Assembly (NCBI GenBank): GCA_027919835.1
Contig: JANVFP010000018.1
Coordinates: 62,001-126,000, forward strand
DNA from: Lentinula raphanica
Lineage: Eukaryota > Basidiomycota > Agaricomycetes > Agaricales > Omphalotaceae
DNA: 64,000 nt
Reading direction: 5' to 3'
The position numbers and the translations under genes were made by a program. Positions 21,672 to 32,606 of the stretch are shown here, one piece after another; positions within the stretch are counted from its first letter, which is position 1; each line of letters begins with the position of its first letter. Below the pieces are notes generated by a model. That model made no database searches and was not told the origin of the DNA. It saw only the letters and a program-made list of their open reading frames with translations.

Positions 21672-23957
21672 TCACTTTCGAGAAACCTTCAACCAAGCTT
21701 CGTCTTCCTCACTGAGGTTTCGTTCAAACCGTTCAAATATGGGTATGGCCTCCGACCAAAAGTTTCTTTCGATGATTTGAGCATGCCCAGGGCTCCGACA
21801 CGTTATCCTGCATTTGAACGGTTTCGGAACGGCCAATATTCCCTATGTGCGGGACACCATGTTAAGAGGCACGGCTGAAAATGGGGAAATTGAATGGGTA
21901 CAACCTTGTGATAGTTGAATATGTCAACGGGAATCGGTAAACCAGTGCTGGTATCTAAAGGACTCTCAAAACTGAATCCCCATAGAAGGTTCATGGTATT
22001 CAAGAGCTGTTGATGTGTTCACGCAGTCTGACGTCGAATGAATCATTGTGGACATACCAAGGAGTTATTGGCAAGATGAATTCCTGGACATATTCGCTGC
22101 AGAGAACATTCCGGAGCTCAGCGTTCGACCAGTCATCAAATCAAGAACATGCTTACCCTCCCATATCCAAAAGCAATGTTGGCTCGGAAATTACTGGTAT
22201 CGACGTTTGGTTTCGTTCCGTATTCATTATCGATGAACCTGTCGGGGTTGAAAGTCTCTGGGTCTTCATATAGATCTAGAAGAAGCCGTAATTTGAATGC
22301 GTTCATCGTTGATTCAAAGCGCTAATCCAGATACCTGGGTCGTGGTATATCCCCCCTTGACTCCGTGAACAGGTTTGTGTTGTAACAACGAGTATAAGAG
22401 AGGCACGTACAAGTATTCACAAAGATGGTCGAGCCTTCAGGAATGATGTATCCATTGTACTGGACAGTGACGATCACGATTCAACACCGACATTCATCGA
22501 AAGTGATCTTATCATTTACTTACAACTTCTGGCTCTCTGTTCATGTGGGGTATTGCGAGTGGCGCTACGGGCCTCATCCGATGCGTCTGGTTTAGAATCA
22601 GATATGCCGAGAGCGATGATTCAAATACAGACCTCCTTGATAATAGCTTGCATATATGGTAAACGAGGGACGTCATCAAGAGTAGGTGTTCTCTGATCTC
22701 CAACAATTCCATCTATTTCTTCGTGTCCCTTGCGCTGCACCTCCGGAAAAGCAATCAAGAGTAGGATTAAACTTTGAAGGAACGATGATGTTGTATCCGA
22801 TCCTCCTTCAATCAACACTCCTCCAAAGTATCTTCGCAAGAAACGTTCAAAAAGGGACAAGTTCGTTCAATCAAAACAACTCACCCAGACAGTTCTCTGC
22901 TAGACCCAAACTCATCCTGACGATCGATGACTTCTTCCATAAAACTACCGTTTTCCTCTCCTTTCTGTATCCTATCCGCACACTCGTCCAGCAATCCGAA
23001 GTAGAGCTTCCGCTGGTCCATTCTTATCTTCTCGGAAAGTGCCTTCCAGGGTGCCCATCGTCGAGGAACATAACAGAGGAACGGGAGAAGGTCAATGGGA
23101 GGTTGAGAGCCAGGCTCAAGTATGAGTCCCCAAAGATGTTGGACCTCGAAGAATGACGCGGCTTCGCGAGTTTCGTATCGAGGACATCGTTTGCCATATA
23201 ACACAGACATGATGACTGAGTTTGAGTAGCGTCCGATATGAGTGTAGAAACGCTTGAGAAAATGAAAATAGGCCAGACATATGGTCATTACATCGTGTTC
23301 AGTTTGACATGGTTTGGATGACATACCTCAGGGCTCTTCAATAGGTCATGCATGACCTGCGTTGCTTCAGCCGCCTATAAAACGCTGAATATGATGAAGA
23401 GCAACCCAATTGTAGCTTACCTGTATCGGAAGATGAGCCATGACAGCAGCTGGTGTAAGGATAGCATGTGCTGTTTTCCGCAAGATACGCCATTCGTTAC
23501 CTAGTATCACCGTTGCATCACTAGGTATGCTCTCGAACAGATCGATAACTCACCATATTTAGCGAGGACCATGTTCAAACCTCCAGTCACGATGTCGGCT
23601 ATACGATGAGCAGGCCGATCCACTGTGCTACCACTGCGTTTCTCCATGAGTTCTTTGACGGCATTCATACCCGTGAGGACGATGATAGTACTCGGTCCTA
23701 ACTTCAACGAATATATTTCTCCGTACTCTCTCGCCCACGTAGTAAATCTGTAGGGGCATTGATCAATCCAAAACATAAAAACGAGAGAAGAGGCACTTGT
23801 AATGAGCGAATTCTTTTGGGAATACGTGCAAGTTTCCGAGCAAAGGTATAGTGGGAGGTCCCGGAGGCAGCAAAGGTTCGCGGGCACCTATCTTATATAG
23901 TCTTCGTAGAGCCCACACTGTAGCGAGGAAAAGCAGCACAGACGCGATACTGGTCAT
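21672..23957 (-). CDS. Cytochrome P450 monooxygenase
   Basis: A gene of at least ten exons starting at ATG 23957. It has an N-terminal membrane anchor (MTSIASVLLFLATVWALRRL) and the Pro-rich hinge LLPPGPPTIPLLGNLH. The I-helix oxygen-binding region is LIEGGSDTTSSFLQSLI, the ExxR is KETHRMRPVAPLAIPH, and the PERF-like block is DPETFNPDRFIDNEYG. The heme loop is FGYGRRICPGIHLANNSL, with the Cys as thiolate ligand; an intron separates the first Arg from the second. The last exon ends near ERFERNLSEEDEAWLKVSRK. All key residues are present, so it looks functional: an ER-anchored class II P450 using the NADPH-P450 reductase. The GGSDTT I-helix is common in basidiomycete families of unknown substrate. 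It is convergent with the PhyH-like gene, and the two may act on the same metabolite; that is inference. Confidence 0.85.
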
Positions 23958-25955
23958 AGTACTTGAGGTGACAGAAGTCAGTCAGGCTTGAAGACGGAGG
24001 AAGAACAAGACAAAGTCGTACCAAGTCTGTAAGCTTTATGGAAAACATGGTTGATGGTGGCGATATAGAAGGGTTCCATCATCGGAAACGAGAATGGCGA
24101 AAACCTGATACCGAATGGAAGTTGAGGGCTGAAGTTTGTGGAGTTATCGATGATAATGACCTTACCCGGAAGCTCCTTGGTATAGACTAAGGATCAGAAG
24201 ACCAAGTTCATACGTCAACAGACCCATTGAATCAGGGATGGTATCTCATTGGTGGTACACTGAATACCGTCGTCCAGTGGCGTTTGTCCATAGCATCACC
24301 GGAATAGACCTGAGTGTGGTACTTGAAAGTTGAAGTGGCCGGGTGAGACCTTTGGGAGAAAAAGCCTTGAAGCTACCCACGTAACACAGCCTGCGATACA
24401 GTAGTCAATGAGAGAAAGAACCATCTCAATTTCGCCTCCATCTTGGGTCCTCTTGGGTCCTACGACTTTCCTGACAGTCGGATAACCCTAAATGTTTCGA
24501 TTTTCCATTGGACATCATCTAGAAGCTATGACAATTTCAATTTATCCATGACAGAGATGCGTGTGCCGTGAATGAACATTTCGTACTCTGAACAGTTCGG
24601 TTATGAACAATCTTCCGTTAGATCTACAAACTCTGGTGAAAATCACAACCCCAACTCCAAAGAAGCGTTCTTACAATAGAACCCGGAAGTTTCTCAATAC
24701 TTTCCAGTACTTTGCCCTGGCATCTTGGAGCTCTCGCGCACGCTTTAAATCTATTTTCGAGCACATATCCAGGTTACGTTGAGGATAAGACGGATGTCGA
24801 CATTGTTCGGATTGGAGCGAACATCATTCAAGCTTCATTGATCATAGGACTGGGGTGGATGATTTCGATAACGGAATACCGAATCTCCCTCCTGACTCTT
24901 CGAATTCGGGCGGCTGAGGCTTCATACCGTGTTCACAAGAAAGAGGTTTCTCAGGTTTGTAGGTTTTTTGTGGTTTGTGGAGCTTGTTGCACTGTCGTGA
25001 TTCGTACCCTTGATAAGACAATGGGTGATCTGTGAATGATGTCAAGGGCGGTTGGTTCTAGAGATGGTAGTGAGTGCGTGGCTATAGGTCTAGCAGAGTG
25101 AGTGAATATGATCAGAAGATGCATAGGGGAAAGAGTGAAAACTTGCCTCAGATACTAGAGGAACTTGATCTGACTGAGAGGAGATTGCAAGTGGGTCCGA
25201 AAACGCTAAGGACAGTCGCTAGGGTCCACATCAGCCTGAACACCTCGAATAAAGGCAGCATCATCCACGCTGGGAGCAGGAAAGGAGACGGATGGATAAC
25301 CAAAAGTGTGATTGAGAGTGGCAGCAAGCGAATCCCTGTCTAACTCCGTCTTAGTCGGGAGAGCATTGACGGCGATAGAGGAAGATGGCCAGTAAGCAAG
25401 GGGAGCCGTCGGGAATATCATGCGTAGTTGAGTGCCCAAAGTTTTGTGATTCGTGAATGGATGAAGTGATGAGGGTGAACAAAAAGGATAGCCAAGACCA
25501 GCTCCTTTTTTCCAAGGCACGAGCGCTCCTCGTTTGCCGCTTGATGTGTTTAGCTATGGTGACTGCACACCTCAGTCAGAGAAAGAGTTGCTACATATCA
25601 TCGACATCATCTATGACTCCGAGTGCAATAGTCTGGCTAGAGCTTGGCCGCGTTAGACTCCACGGAGCGAGCGGACCAAGTAAAAGGCAGCCAGTGAGCC
25701 ATGAAGACGCTATCGATTCAACGGGGGCGATGGGTGTGCATGTAAGGAAAGAATGGAGAAAGATGGAGAATGGTTAGAGAGGTTAAGCGCTTGAGCGCCT
25801 AACGTGAGAAGCTATATTTCTCTTCATGATCAACAAGTAACATATATGCAGTCTTACTTCCTTCCCCTCTTACCCCGAGTGTCCTCGCAACGAATACTGT
25901 CTTTGTTAACGCAATTCGGTGGACTAAATGACTCAGGCTATCTTATCTACCATTC
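23958..25955. other. ~2 kb without a firm gene; several open fragments
   Basis: On the minus strand at about 24447 an ATG opens a signal-peptide-like start (MEAKLRWFFLSLTTVSQAVL), but no clean exon chain follows. On the plus strand 24712-24954 encodes a helix-rich fragment with one hydrophobic segment (ANIIQASLIIGLGWMISI) that ends at a GT. On the minus strand 25206-25520 encodes a 104-residue frame with a weakly hydrophobic start. None shows a recognisable domain. Decayed genes are the simplest reading. Confidence 0.3.
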
Positions 25956-27332
25956 TCAAAGCTCTCTCTTGGGGGGTTTCGGAAGGATAGGAAGATTTTT
26001 GAGTAGCTCTTTGCGTTCTGAACAGCGTTTAAATGAGTGAACGATTAATGATCTACCTTGAAGAAGTTCCACACCTGACCTAGACAGTTTACGAGCCCCT
26101 TGTGATCCGGAAGCCTGGCCTGCCTGCGCTTCTTCTTGCCTCTTCTTTTCGGCCGCTTCCCGCTCCTTTCGTTGGCGCGCCTCCTCCTCTAACCTTCGTT
26201 GACGCGCCTGTGAATCTGGGTACGAAGGTGGAGCCTCTTCGAGATCTCTCACTTCATCATCGTAACCGTTCCAGAAATCGTCGTAAGATGCGCGCTTTAA
26301 GAGAATAATCTCTGATTAGCAAACGAGGGGTCGAGGTGGCAGTCGATACCAAAGACTGCAGTCAACACATACCTCTCCTGACGAGGCTCGACGCTGGTGG
26401 TGATTACTTCTTGGATGCTAGAGAGTCGAGACAAAGAAAATTGAATTAGCCATTGTGGCTTCAAAAGATGGGAGAAAATAGGTAGGACTGACCGTCGCCT
26501 GTTGCGGAACTTGATCTGACTGGAAAGCAGAAGTAGCTCCGGGAAGATCGTCACTGGAATGGTCTGCAGTCTGAACACCCCGAGCATGGTCGCCGTCACC
26601 GGTAAGCATTAGTCGAGTGGGATTCTGAGTCGTCGAACCCTCCAACTGTTGAAGTCTGTTTGCTTCTAAAGCAGATGGACCTGGAGGCGGACAGTCGGGC
26701 CTGTTGGACAGCTCATTCGCGAGATTATCCAGGAACCGGTTTGCTTGTTGCTCAGGACTCGAGAGCCTCTCTTCCTCACTACTACGATCATGAAGGGGCT
26801 CTCCATTGACACCATGCTGTGAGCTCGAGCTTGGGTTCTGCCCTTGTCCAGCCTGTCTGGCATTTGCTCCATCATGAGAGCTCTGAGTACTCTGATGAAA
26901 GAAAGAAAGCATGATCCAAGACGAACAACTTAAGTCGAATCTGGGGCTCGATACGTACTTCACGGATTGAAGGGGCTCGATGCTGGTGCTAGAGAAAGAG
27001 AATTAGTCGGAGAATGAATGTAGTAAGGGAGGAGTCAGATCAAAACTTACCTCGAATTCTAGCGGGACTCAATCTAGCGGTTGGGACAGAGAAGCACTGG
27101 CAGCTTCGAGTCCCAAGGGATTAAGAACATTGTCGGAGTGGATAGCAGTGTCAAAGAGAATGCTGGGAGCAGCAGAGGGAAGGGATGTGGAAGTAGAAGT
27201 AGAAGTGCGACTGGAAGCCATTGTAGTGACAAACGACCATCCTGAATTCATGTCAATCGGGGCAGTGCTGATGACGACAAATCGAGGAATGGGAAGCGTG
27301 TTTGAAAATGAAAGGATGATGAGTGAAACTAT
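25956..27332 (-). pseudogene. Truncated, interrupted copy of the secreted family gene at 42.5 kb
   Basis: From about 27260 leftwards this is a clear paralogue of the gene at 41207-42544, exon by exon: TMASSRTSTSTSTSLPSAAP, the micro-exon HQHRAPSIRE, the Ser/Gln-rich large exon (ARQAGQGQNPSSSSQHG), the exon with TSVEPRQER, and the coiled-coil end (YDDFWNGYDDEVRDLEEAPP). Two defects are visible. The signal peptide and start codon are missing: similarity ends just upstream of IDMNSG, where the sequence switches to the fragment shared with 44.3 kb. In addition, a CGA codon in the first exon has become TGA (about 27069-27071). Later splice sites are preserved. I read it as a dead copy broken at its 5' end by rearrangement. 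Confidence 0.75.
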
Positions 27333-27727
27333 GGACTCGTTGTATCTGAGAGTTCGGTCCAATAAGCACAGAGAGACGAGGCATATTGAGGTGACTCACT
27401 TGTCTAGCACTCTATTGATGCTGTTTCTATCTCGATGGAGAGGCCCTGCAAGTAAAGCCTGGAGTGAATGTGATGAAGGAACATCCGATGAGCTTGTGAG
27501 CCTTTTTGACCTGGTACATAAGTATCTATCTAGATATCCCAGAGGGAGTAGCTTTAGTAGACGTTAGTAGTAGGAGGTTAGAGAGTGACAAAGCGGTGTA
27601 GCAACATACTGACTCTAGATCAAAAGCAACAAGTTCCTGGAAGATGAGTGACATAGACTGGAGGAAAGAGAGAGAGAGGGCGCTGATTAAACGCTTGTGA
27701 TTATCTCCTGTTCCCGGCCGGCACTTC
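27285..27727. repeat. ~430-bp duplicated fragment, copy 1
   Basis: The stretch from about ACTATGGACTCG (near 27332) to CCCGGCCGGCACTTCA (27727) is nearly identical to 44338-44732, with weaker similarity reaching back to about 27285. Both copies keep the same splice-like signals and a short frame on the minus strand (FQELVAFDLESVCCYTALSL). Copy 1 lies directly upstream of the broken secreted-family gene. It looks like a piece of another gene carried by segmental duplication; I found no terminal repeats that would make it a transposon. Confidence 0.7.
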
Positions 27728-28324
27728 ATTCTGTGAAGTACACAGTCAGGACTTCAAATCGCATTCAAACCGGTTTGATGCGTGACGGTGTCAAACTGAT
27801 TTCAGTCCGGTTGATTTTCGATAAGGGATGGGACCTGTTTCAACCCATCCCACTTTTTTTAGACTGAAGACAAATGAAACCAGTTTACAACCAATTGTTC
27901 AATCTATTTTGCTTTGGGAAGCAGTTCTTTCCGCTCTCTTCCTTGATATTCCCGATATCTTCCGGGTAGGTGTATACGCTCATTGATCCACACGATATAC
28001 AGAAATAACAATGATAAAATAGCATTGCAATACCCTATATGTATATTATACACTGTTGCGAGGTTTGTATAAAAGAGGCATATGAGAGAAGCGAGTAGTA
28101 AACATGCATGAACAAACAGAAGTGTCGCAACTTGACTGATGAGCTGGAATAAGTTGTTAGCTACATGCACAGTGAGAGAGGGAAGCAAGACTCACTTTCC
28201 CGAACAGAAAACATACTCCCTCCTTTAGGAATAACGTTGGCATTGTCTGTCAAGCATATGTTAACCTCTTGACACATCATGAAGAAGACAACAACTCACT
28301 GAGGCATGCGGTACCCATTCGAGC
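27728..28324. other. Intergenic stretch with a small hairpin
   Basis: No gene supported. GGGATGGG and CCCATCCC at about 27826-27852 can pair across an 11-nt loop. The rest is AT-rich. Confidence 0.35.
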
Positions 28325-28865
28325 ATTGAACAGTGAGAATGTGGAGAGTTTAGAAACAAGCGTTGAGCATTGGGCGTTGAAAGTCAAAAAGTTGAGCATT
28401 GAGAGTTGAGAGTTGAACGTTGAACGATGAGCATCGAATGGAGTTGAGAGTTGAGCATTGAGAATTGAGTGTTGAGCGTTGAGTGTTGAAAGTTGAGCCT
28501 TGAGTGTTGTGCCTTGAGTGTTGAGCGTTGTGCCTTGAGTGTTGAGAGTTGAGCGTTGAGAGTTGAGCGTTGAGAGTTGAGCGTTGAGAGTTGAGCGTTG
28601 AGCGTTGAGCATTGAGCATTGAGTTTCAAAAGTTGAGAGTTGAGCATTGAACATTGAGTATTAAGCATTAGGCATTGAGCGTTGGCTGTTGAGCATTGAG
28701 AGATGTCGACGAGCATTGGACTTTGAGCTTTGAGCATTGAACTTCGAGAGATGTCGAAGAGCCTTGGAGTTTGAGCTTTGAGCTTTGAACTTCGAGGTCT
28801 AGGTGTTGAGTGTTGGGCATTGAGCATTGGATGTTGAGTGTCGGTTGGATGACGGGCATGAAAAT
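28325..28865. repeat. Minisatellite of 7-bp units (GTTGAGN)
   Basis: More than 500 bp of degenerate 7-bp units, mostly GTTGAGA and GTTGAGC alternating so that 14-bp and 21-bp periods also appear. It is most regular at about 28380-28650 and decays toward 28860 (GCATTGAG, GCTTTGAG variants). Because 7 is not a multiple of 3, every frame is open on the minus strand, which makes long artificial reading frames (NAQLSTLNAQ-type). It is not a gene. Confidence 0.85.
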
Positions 28866-29078
28866 AAGCAGGGATATCGCGACGATGAGGTTGAAGGTCA
28901 ACAACGTCCGACGTCACAGCAAAATCAACCAGGCTAATTTCCACGTGACATTGCACCGCCATACCTCGACCATGGACATCGAGCTGCCCCAAATCCTTAA
29001 TTCGCACTCAAGTTGGGACAATAGAAAAACAACAGAAATTGATTCATGATACACAACGTATCTATAAGATATGCTTTA

Positions 29079-30656
29079 TCAACCAAGTAGATCTATATGA
29101 CTAGCAACACCTCTATTTTCAGCACTGCGTTGACCTGTCGTATTCAAGACGTTGGTGGTCAGTACACGCGGAATGGGAGAATGAACATTATCGAATGCAG
29201 TTTGATCAAAAGCCCTATTGGATTGCGTTATCGATGCAGGTTGAGGTTCCGACTGAAGAGTCACGGTCACAGGCAACGCCTGAAGACGGAACTCATCTTT
29301 GCCGAAGCGTTTCCAGTCTTCTCGCACACAATCAGCAAGGAAACTTGATGGAAGTCAGAGTGGTATTGATACAAGGACTGTTGCTACTCACGTAGACCAT
29401 CCTTCAGTCTTCAAATTACTGCCATTCTTCCCAATGTGCATTTCGAGAAAGGATGAGAATCTTCCCCAGAAGGAATTTTCCTTAGAGGACCTTCCTCCTT
29501 TTTTCCGTTTGGCAGGCGGCTCCTCATTGGTGTTCTCGCTATCCTCATCTATATCATTGTCCTCCCAGATGGAGTATGTGAATTTGCGCTAGAGAACGAC
29601 CTCAATAAGTGATATAGTCATCGTGGCGAGCATAGATGCATGCTTACCATTACAGCAAACCGGCATTGATAATCTACACCGGTGTTAGATCCAAGACCAC
29701 CAGACTTCCAACCATCAACAAGCTTCCAGGTGAATTCCTCGAGAGTCATTGGCAATTTCGCACCACAACGAGCAGATTCTTCGCCTTTGACAGAAATCAG
29801 CAGCTGGGCACGGAGTTGTTGCCCTGCGTTCTTGGCGGCATCTTTGGCGTACTCCCTGAGAGCTTTTTGGGCAGCCGGGTTACCCATGAGGTCACCAAGG
29901 CCATATACGGCTGGCTGACTTTCGATCATTCTCTATAAGACAGGAAGTCAGCGATATCACAAACAATCGTGTAGCAGGCTGACCTGAATGGTCAAGTGAA
30001 CATCATGGAATGAAGTTCTCGTAGGGTCGATGAAACATTCCTTTCCAATTGCTTGCAACGTTTCCTGAAAACAAGCTGAAAACCATATGTTGTATAGCTC
30101 AATACGCAGGCATACCTTATGTTCCTTGTTGAGGTCAAACTTCGTGCTGAATTTGGCGTTTGCATTCTTAACTAACTCATGCACACCAGCCTGGTCTGCT
30201 AATGAAGCCTTCAGACTGTTGAACATCGAGATTGTGTCGGCGTGTATCCAGATCTGCTCTTTCATCAGACCTATGGGCCCATCACGATTGATCTATACTC
30301 CTACATGAACAAGACACGAAAACAAAGGTAGAAGGGGCACGAACCACAATGTGTTGCTTCAAGCGAGTACACTGGTCATCATCCAGGTGGAAGAAGTTTC
30401 TAACCTTCTCGCAGAATAGCCTGACATCTTCCTGCTCATGAGCTGACATTGACATCAACGACGAATCAAAGCCATTGCCAGTAGTCTGGGTAGGCAGATT
30501 ATACGTGAGCGACGCGTGATTTGGTGTTTCCAATGGTGCCGGTGTGCTGATTCCACTGATAGATGGAGTATCCATTGAGTTGAACGTATGAGTACTATCA
30601 TCACTTGTGCGAGGAGAACCAGAAGAGTGCTCGAAAGGAGTGAACGTAAGGCTCAT
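29079..30656 (-). CDS. Hypothetical protein, complete six-exon gene
   Basis: The model starts at ATG 30656 and closes with introns at about 30344-30292, 30116-30066, 29982-29932, 29649-29594 and 29391-29344, ending at 29079; roughly 430 residues. The N-terminus is Ser/Thr/Pro-rich. The middle is helical (ADTISMFNSLKASLADQAGV, LFCEKVRNFFHLDDDQC, MGNPAAQKALREYAKDAAKN). A basic nuclear-localisation-like run PPAKRKKGGRSS precedes FWGRFSSFLEMHIGKNG. No known domain recognised. It is head-to-head with the gene at 30762, 105 bp between starts, so the two probably share a promoter. DNA-associated function is a guess from the basic run. Confidence 0.65.
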
Positions 30657-30761
30657 TGTTATCTTTACAAACAAGATGAGTGGTCGCGTTCAAGTTGTGC
30701 AGAAAAACTCACGTGGTTTCGAGCGTCAACCTCAGGATTTCGCACTCAGTTCTTTACCTCA

Positions 30762-31696
30762 ATGACCGACTCCGACTCTGACTGCTACGAGGCCTCTCAG
30801 GACTTCTTTGTTACACCAAAGAAAAGACGGCAGGGCTCATCAGTAAAACTGGAATCCGATGACAGTAATCTGTACCCACCTTATCGTGCAACATTTGTAT
30901 CATCAACTGAAATCTCTGCCAAGTGAGTATCACTCCTGGGACACCATACATATACTCATGATCTTGTAGCATGCTCGCGGGTGCACTGAGCGATGACATT
31001 GGCTCCCAGGAATATGTCGATGCTATATGCGGTTTTCATGACTTGGATCGTCACGAATTAAGCCAGAAACTTCCGGAAGAGGATATGAGTGTCAAAGAGG
31101 AGGAGATGCAGAGTCAAGTACCGTTCCATTGGTCAGCTGGGCGCGACTATGGCATTGACAGGGTGGAACAGCTGAGCCCACAATCCAAACCACCAGGTCA
31201 GCCACTGGCCAGCCTTCAAAGAACTTTCAGATTATCAGCTAATCACAACAAATGTATAGGAGAAGATAGATCGTACATCGAAAAGCTCGAAGCTGAGGTT
31301 TCATGCCTTGATCATGAAGTGACGCGCCTCCAAGTACATTCCAACCTGCTCGAAGTACGCAACGGCGACATGTCTGTGCGCCTTGAGCGAATGGGTGGCG
31401 TGCTCAATGCTTTGAGTGATGCCCATATGCAAAGCCAAGCACGACTGAGGGCACTCCAAGATACCCATACGGCCTCCAAGTCTACGGTCTCGGTCTCGGT
31501 TGCAGCCCAGACAGATGCACAACCTATGGAAGACGTTCAGGGTTATCAGCAACTCTGTGAAATTGTAGGATATGTCTTTACTGACATTGGCCGGGCTCAT
31601 ACTCCACATGATGTGGCGGAAGCGTTGCATCCCTTGCTGGAGAAGTTGTGTGGAAATCGTTCTGACATGGTCCAGAAGGCTGAACCGCACAACTAG
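30762..31696 (+). CDS. Hypothetical acidic protein with a coiled coil
   Basis: Two exons close in frame, 30762-30922 and 30970-31696 (AA|C phase), giving 295 residues. The N-terminus is acidic and Ser/Asp-rich with a basic patch (VTPKKRRQGSSVK). From about residue 155 a coiled coil runs through IEKLEAEVSCLDHEVTRLQV and the following ~60 residues, then a helical C-terminus (GRAHTPHDVAEALHPLLEKL). No family recognised. It is divergent from the hypothetical gene at 30656; the pair may work together. The basic patch suggests nuclear location, which is an inference. Confidence 0.6.
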
Positions 31697-31976
31697 TGGT
31701 TGGGCTTAGTAGCAACCTGTTGAATTCACCTTGTAGTTATGACAGTGTAATCGGTGGAATGATATACAACAATGGACCCAGTATGAAAGCAGGAGCAAGC
31801 GGATGAACATGTTGCGTTTACACGGTAAACTGTGAGCTTTCGTAGAGACAGAGAGGAGTCGCAACGAAGACTCGTTGACGAGTTCGCGGAGAAAGGTGAG
31901 ATATTCCTCGAAATGGCAGTTCGTCGCCCGTGAGCAAAACATCGCCGGATGGGATATTAAATGGTGGAAGAAGGGG

Positions 31977-32606
31977 CTAACGCGCTGGGAGACGAACGCG
32001 CTTTGATGTAGAGCGTTTTTCCTGAATCACGATCATCGCGGACGCAAAGCCATGAACAAACCCAGCTGCGAGATTTGGACTGAGAAGGGGGCTTAAGGGA
32101 AGATGAGGACTCTTCGAGCCGTCGCCAAGCGTGCTGATCCTGCCACGAACCCCGGGGGCGCCAGCAGAAAGAGAGAAGAGATGATTCCCGTTAGACAGTG
32201 GCATTTTAGGAGAGGAAAGTAACATTCCAGAACCGACACCAAAGGAAGCAAGTAAGTGCACGAGATTTCGACGAGTCTTTGTAACGTCTGCAGTTGAGTA
32301 TAGTATGTGATTCGCGGTAACGTTCTTGCCAGACCAGCTGAAGAGACCAGAAAGCCAGCCCTTGAATTCACCGACGACAGGAGAGCTTAATCCAGTCTTT
32401 GTCGAGGTGCTATTCATCATCGGCGGGGAGAGAGCGATGGGAGAACCGAGCGCCGAAATTGTCGAACGTTTACGGTTCAGTGTCAGTGGTTTGTTTTCCA
32501 AAGGAGGAGCTGTACGAACGAAATACATCAGTATGTCGAAATCGAGAAGAACGGTGTGCAAAACACCACTTACGTCGATTCTTCTTGTCTTTTTTACCTT
32601 GATGCC
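31977..32606 (-). pseudogene. Fragment resembling the C-terminal tail of a CAMK-type Ser/Thr kinase
   Basis: An open frame of about 200 residues plus a probable small upstream exon (GKKDKKNR, donor GTAAGT near 32574, acceptor ACAG near 32514). It contains EFKGWLSGLFSWSGKNVT, then TADVTKTRRNLVHLLASFGV, a Ser/Pro-rich linker (SPHLPLSPLLSPNLAAG) and AMIVIQEKRSTSKRVRL. The order 'EFKGWFS-LF-W ... TR..i..LL.SFGv ... ivLVQEKG' is what I recall from the non-catalytic tails of basidiomycete CAMK/NIM1-like kinases. No kinase domain is found upstream in the window. The frame stops right after the VQEKG-like strand, where the family continues for another ~50 residues. I therefore call it a truncated copy, most likely non-functional. 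Confidence 0.4.

Noticed and set aside
24340..24450. Signal-peptide-like start MEAKLRWFFLSLTTVSQAVL on the minus strand
   Set aside because: The following sequence cannot be joined by introns of acceptable length into one frame.
27826..27852. Hairpin GGGATGGG...CCCATCCC as a terminator
   Set aside because: Intrinsic terminators do not apply in fungal nuclear genes; probably chance or repeat-derived.
28384..29007. Long minus-strand reading frame of about 207 codons
   Set aside because: It is the 7-bp minisatellite read as protein; all frames are open and the composition is not protein-like.
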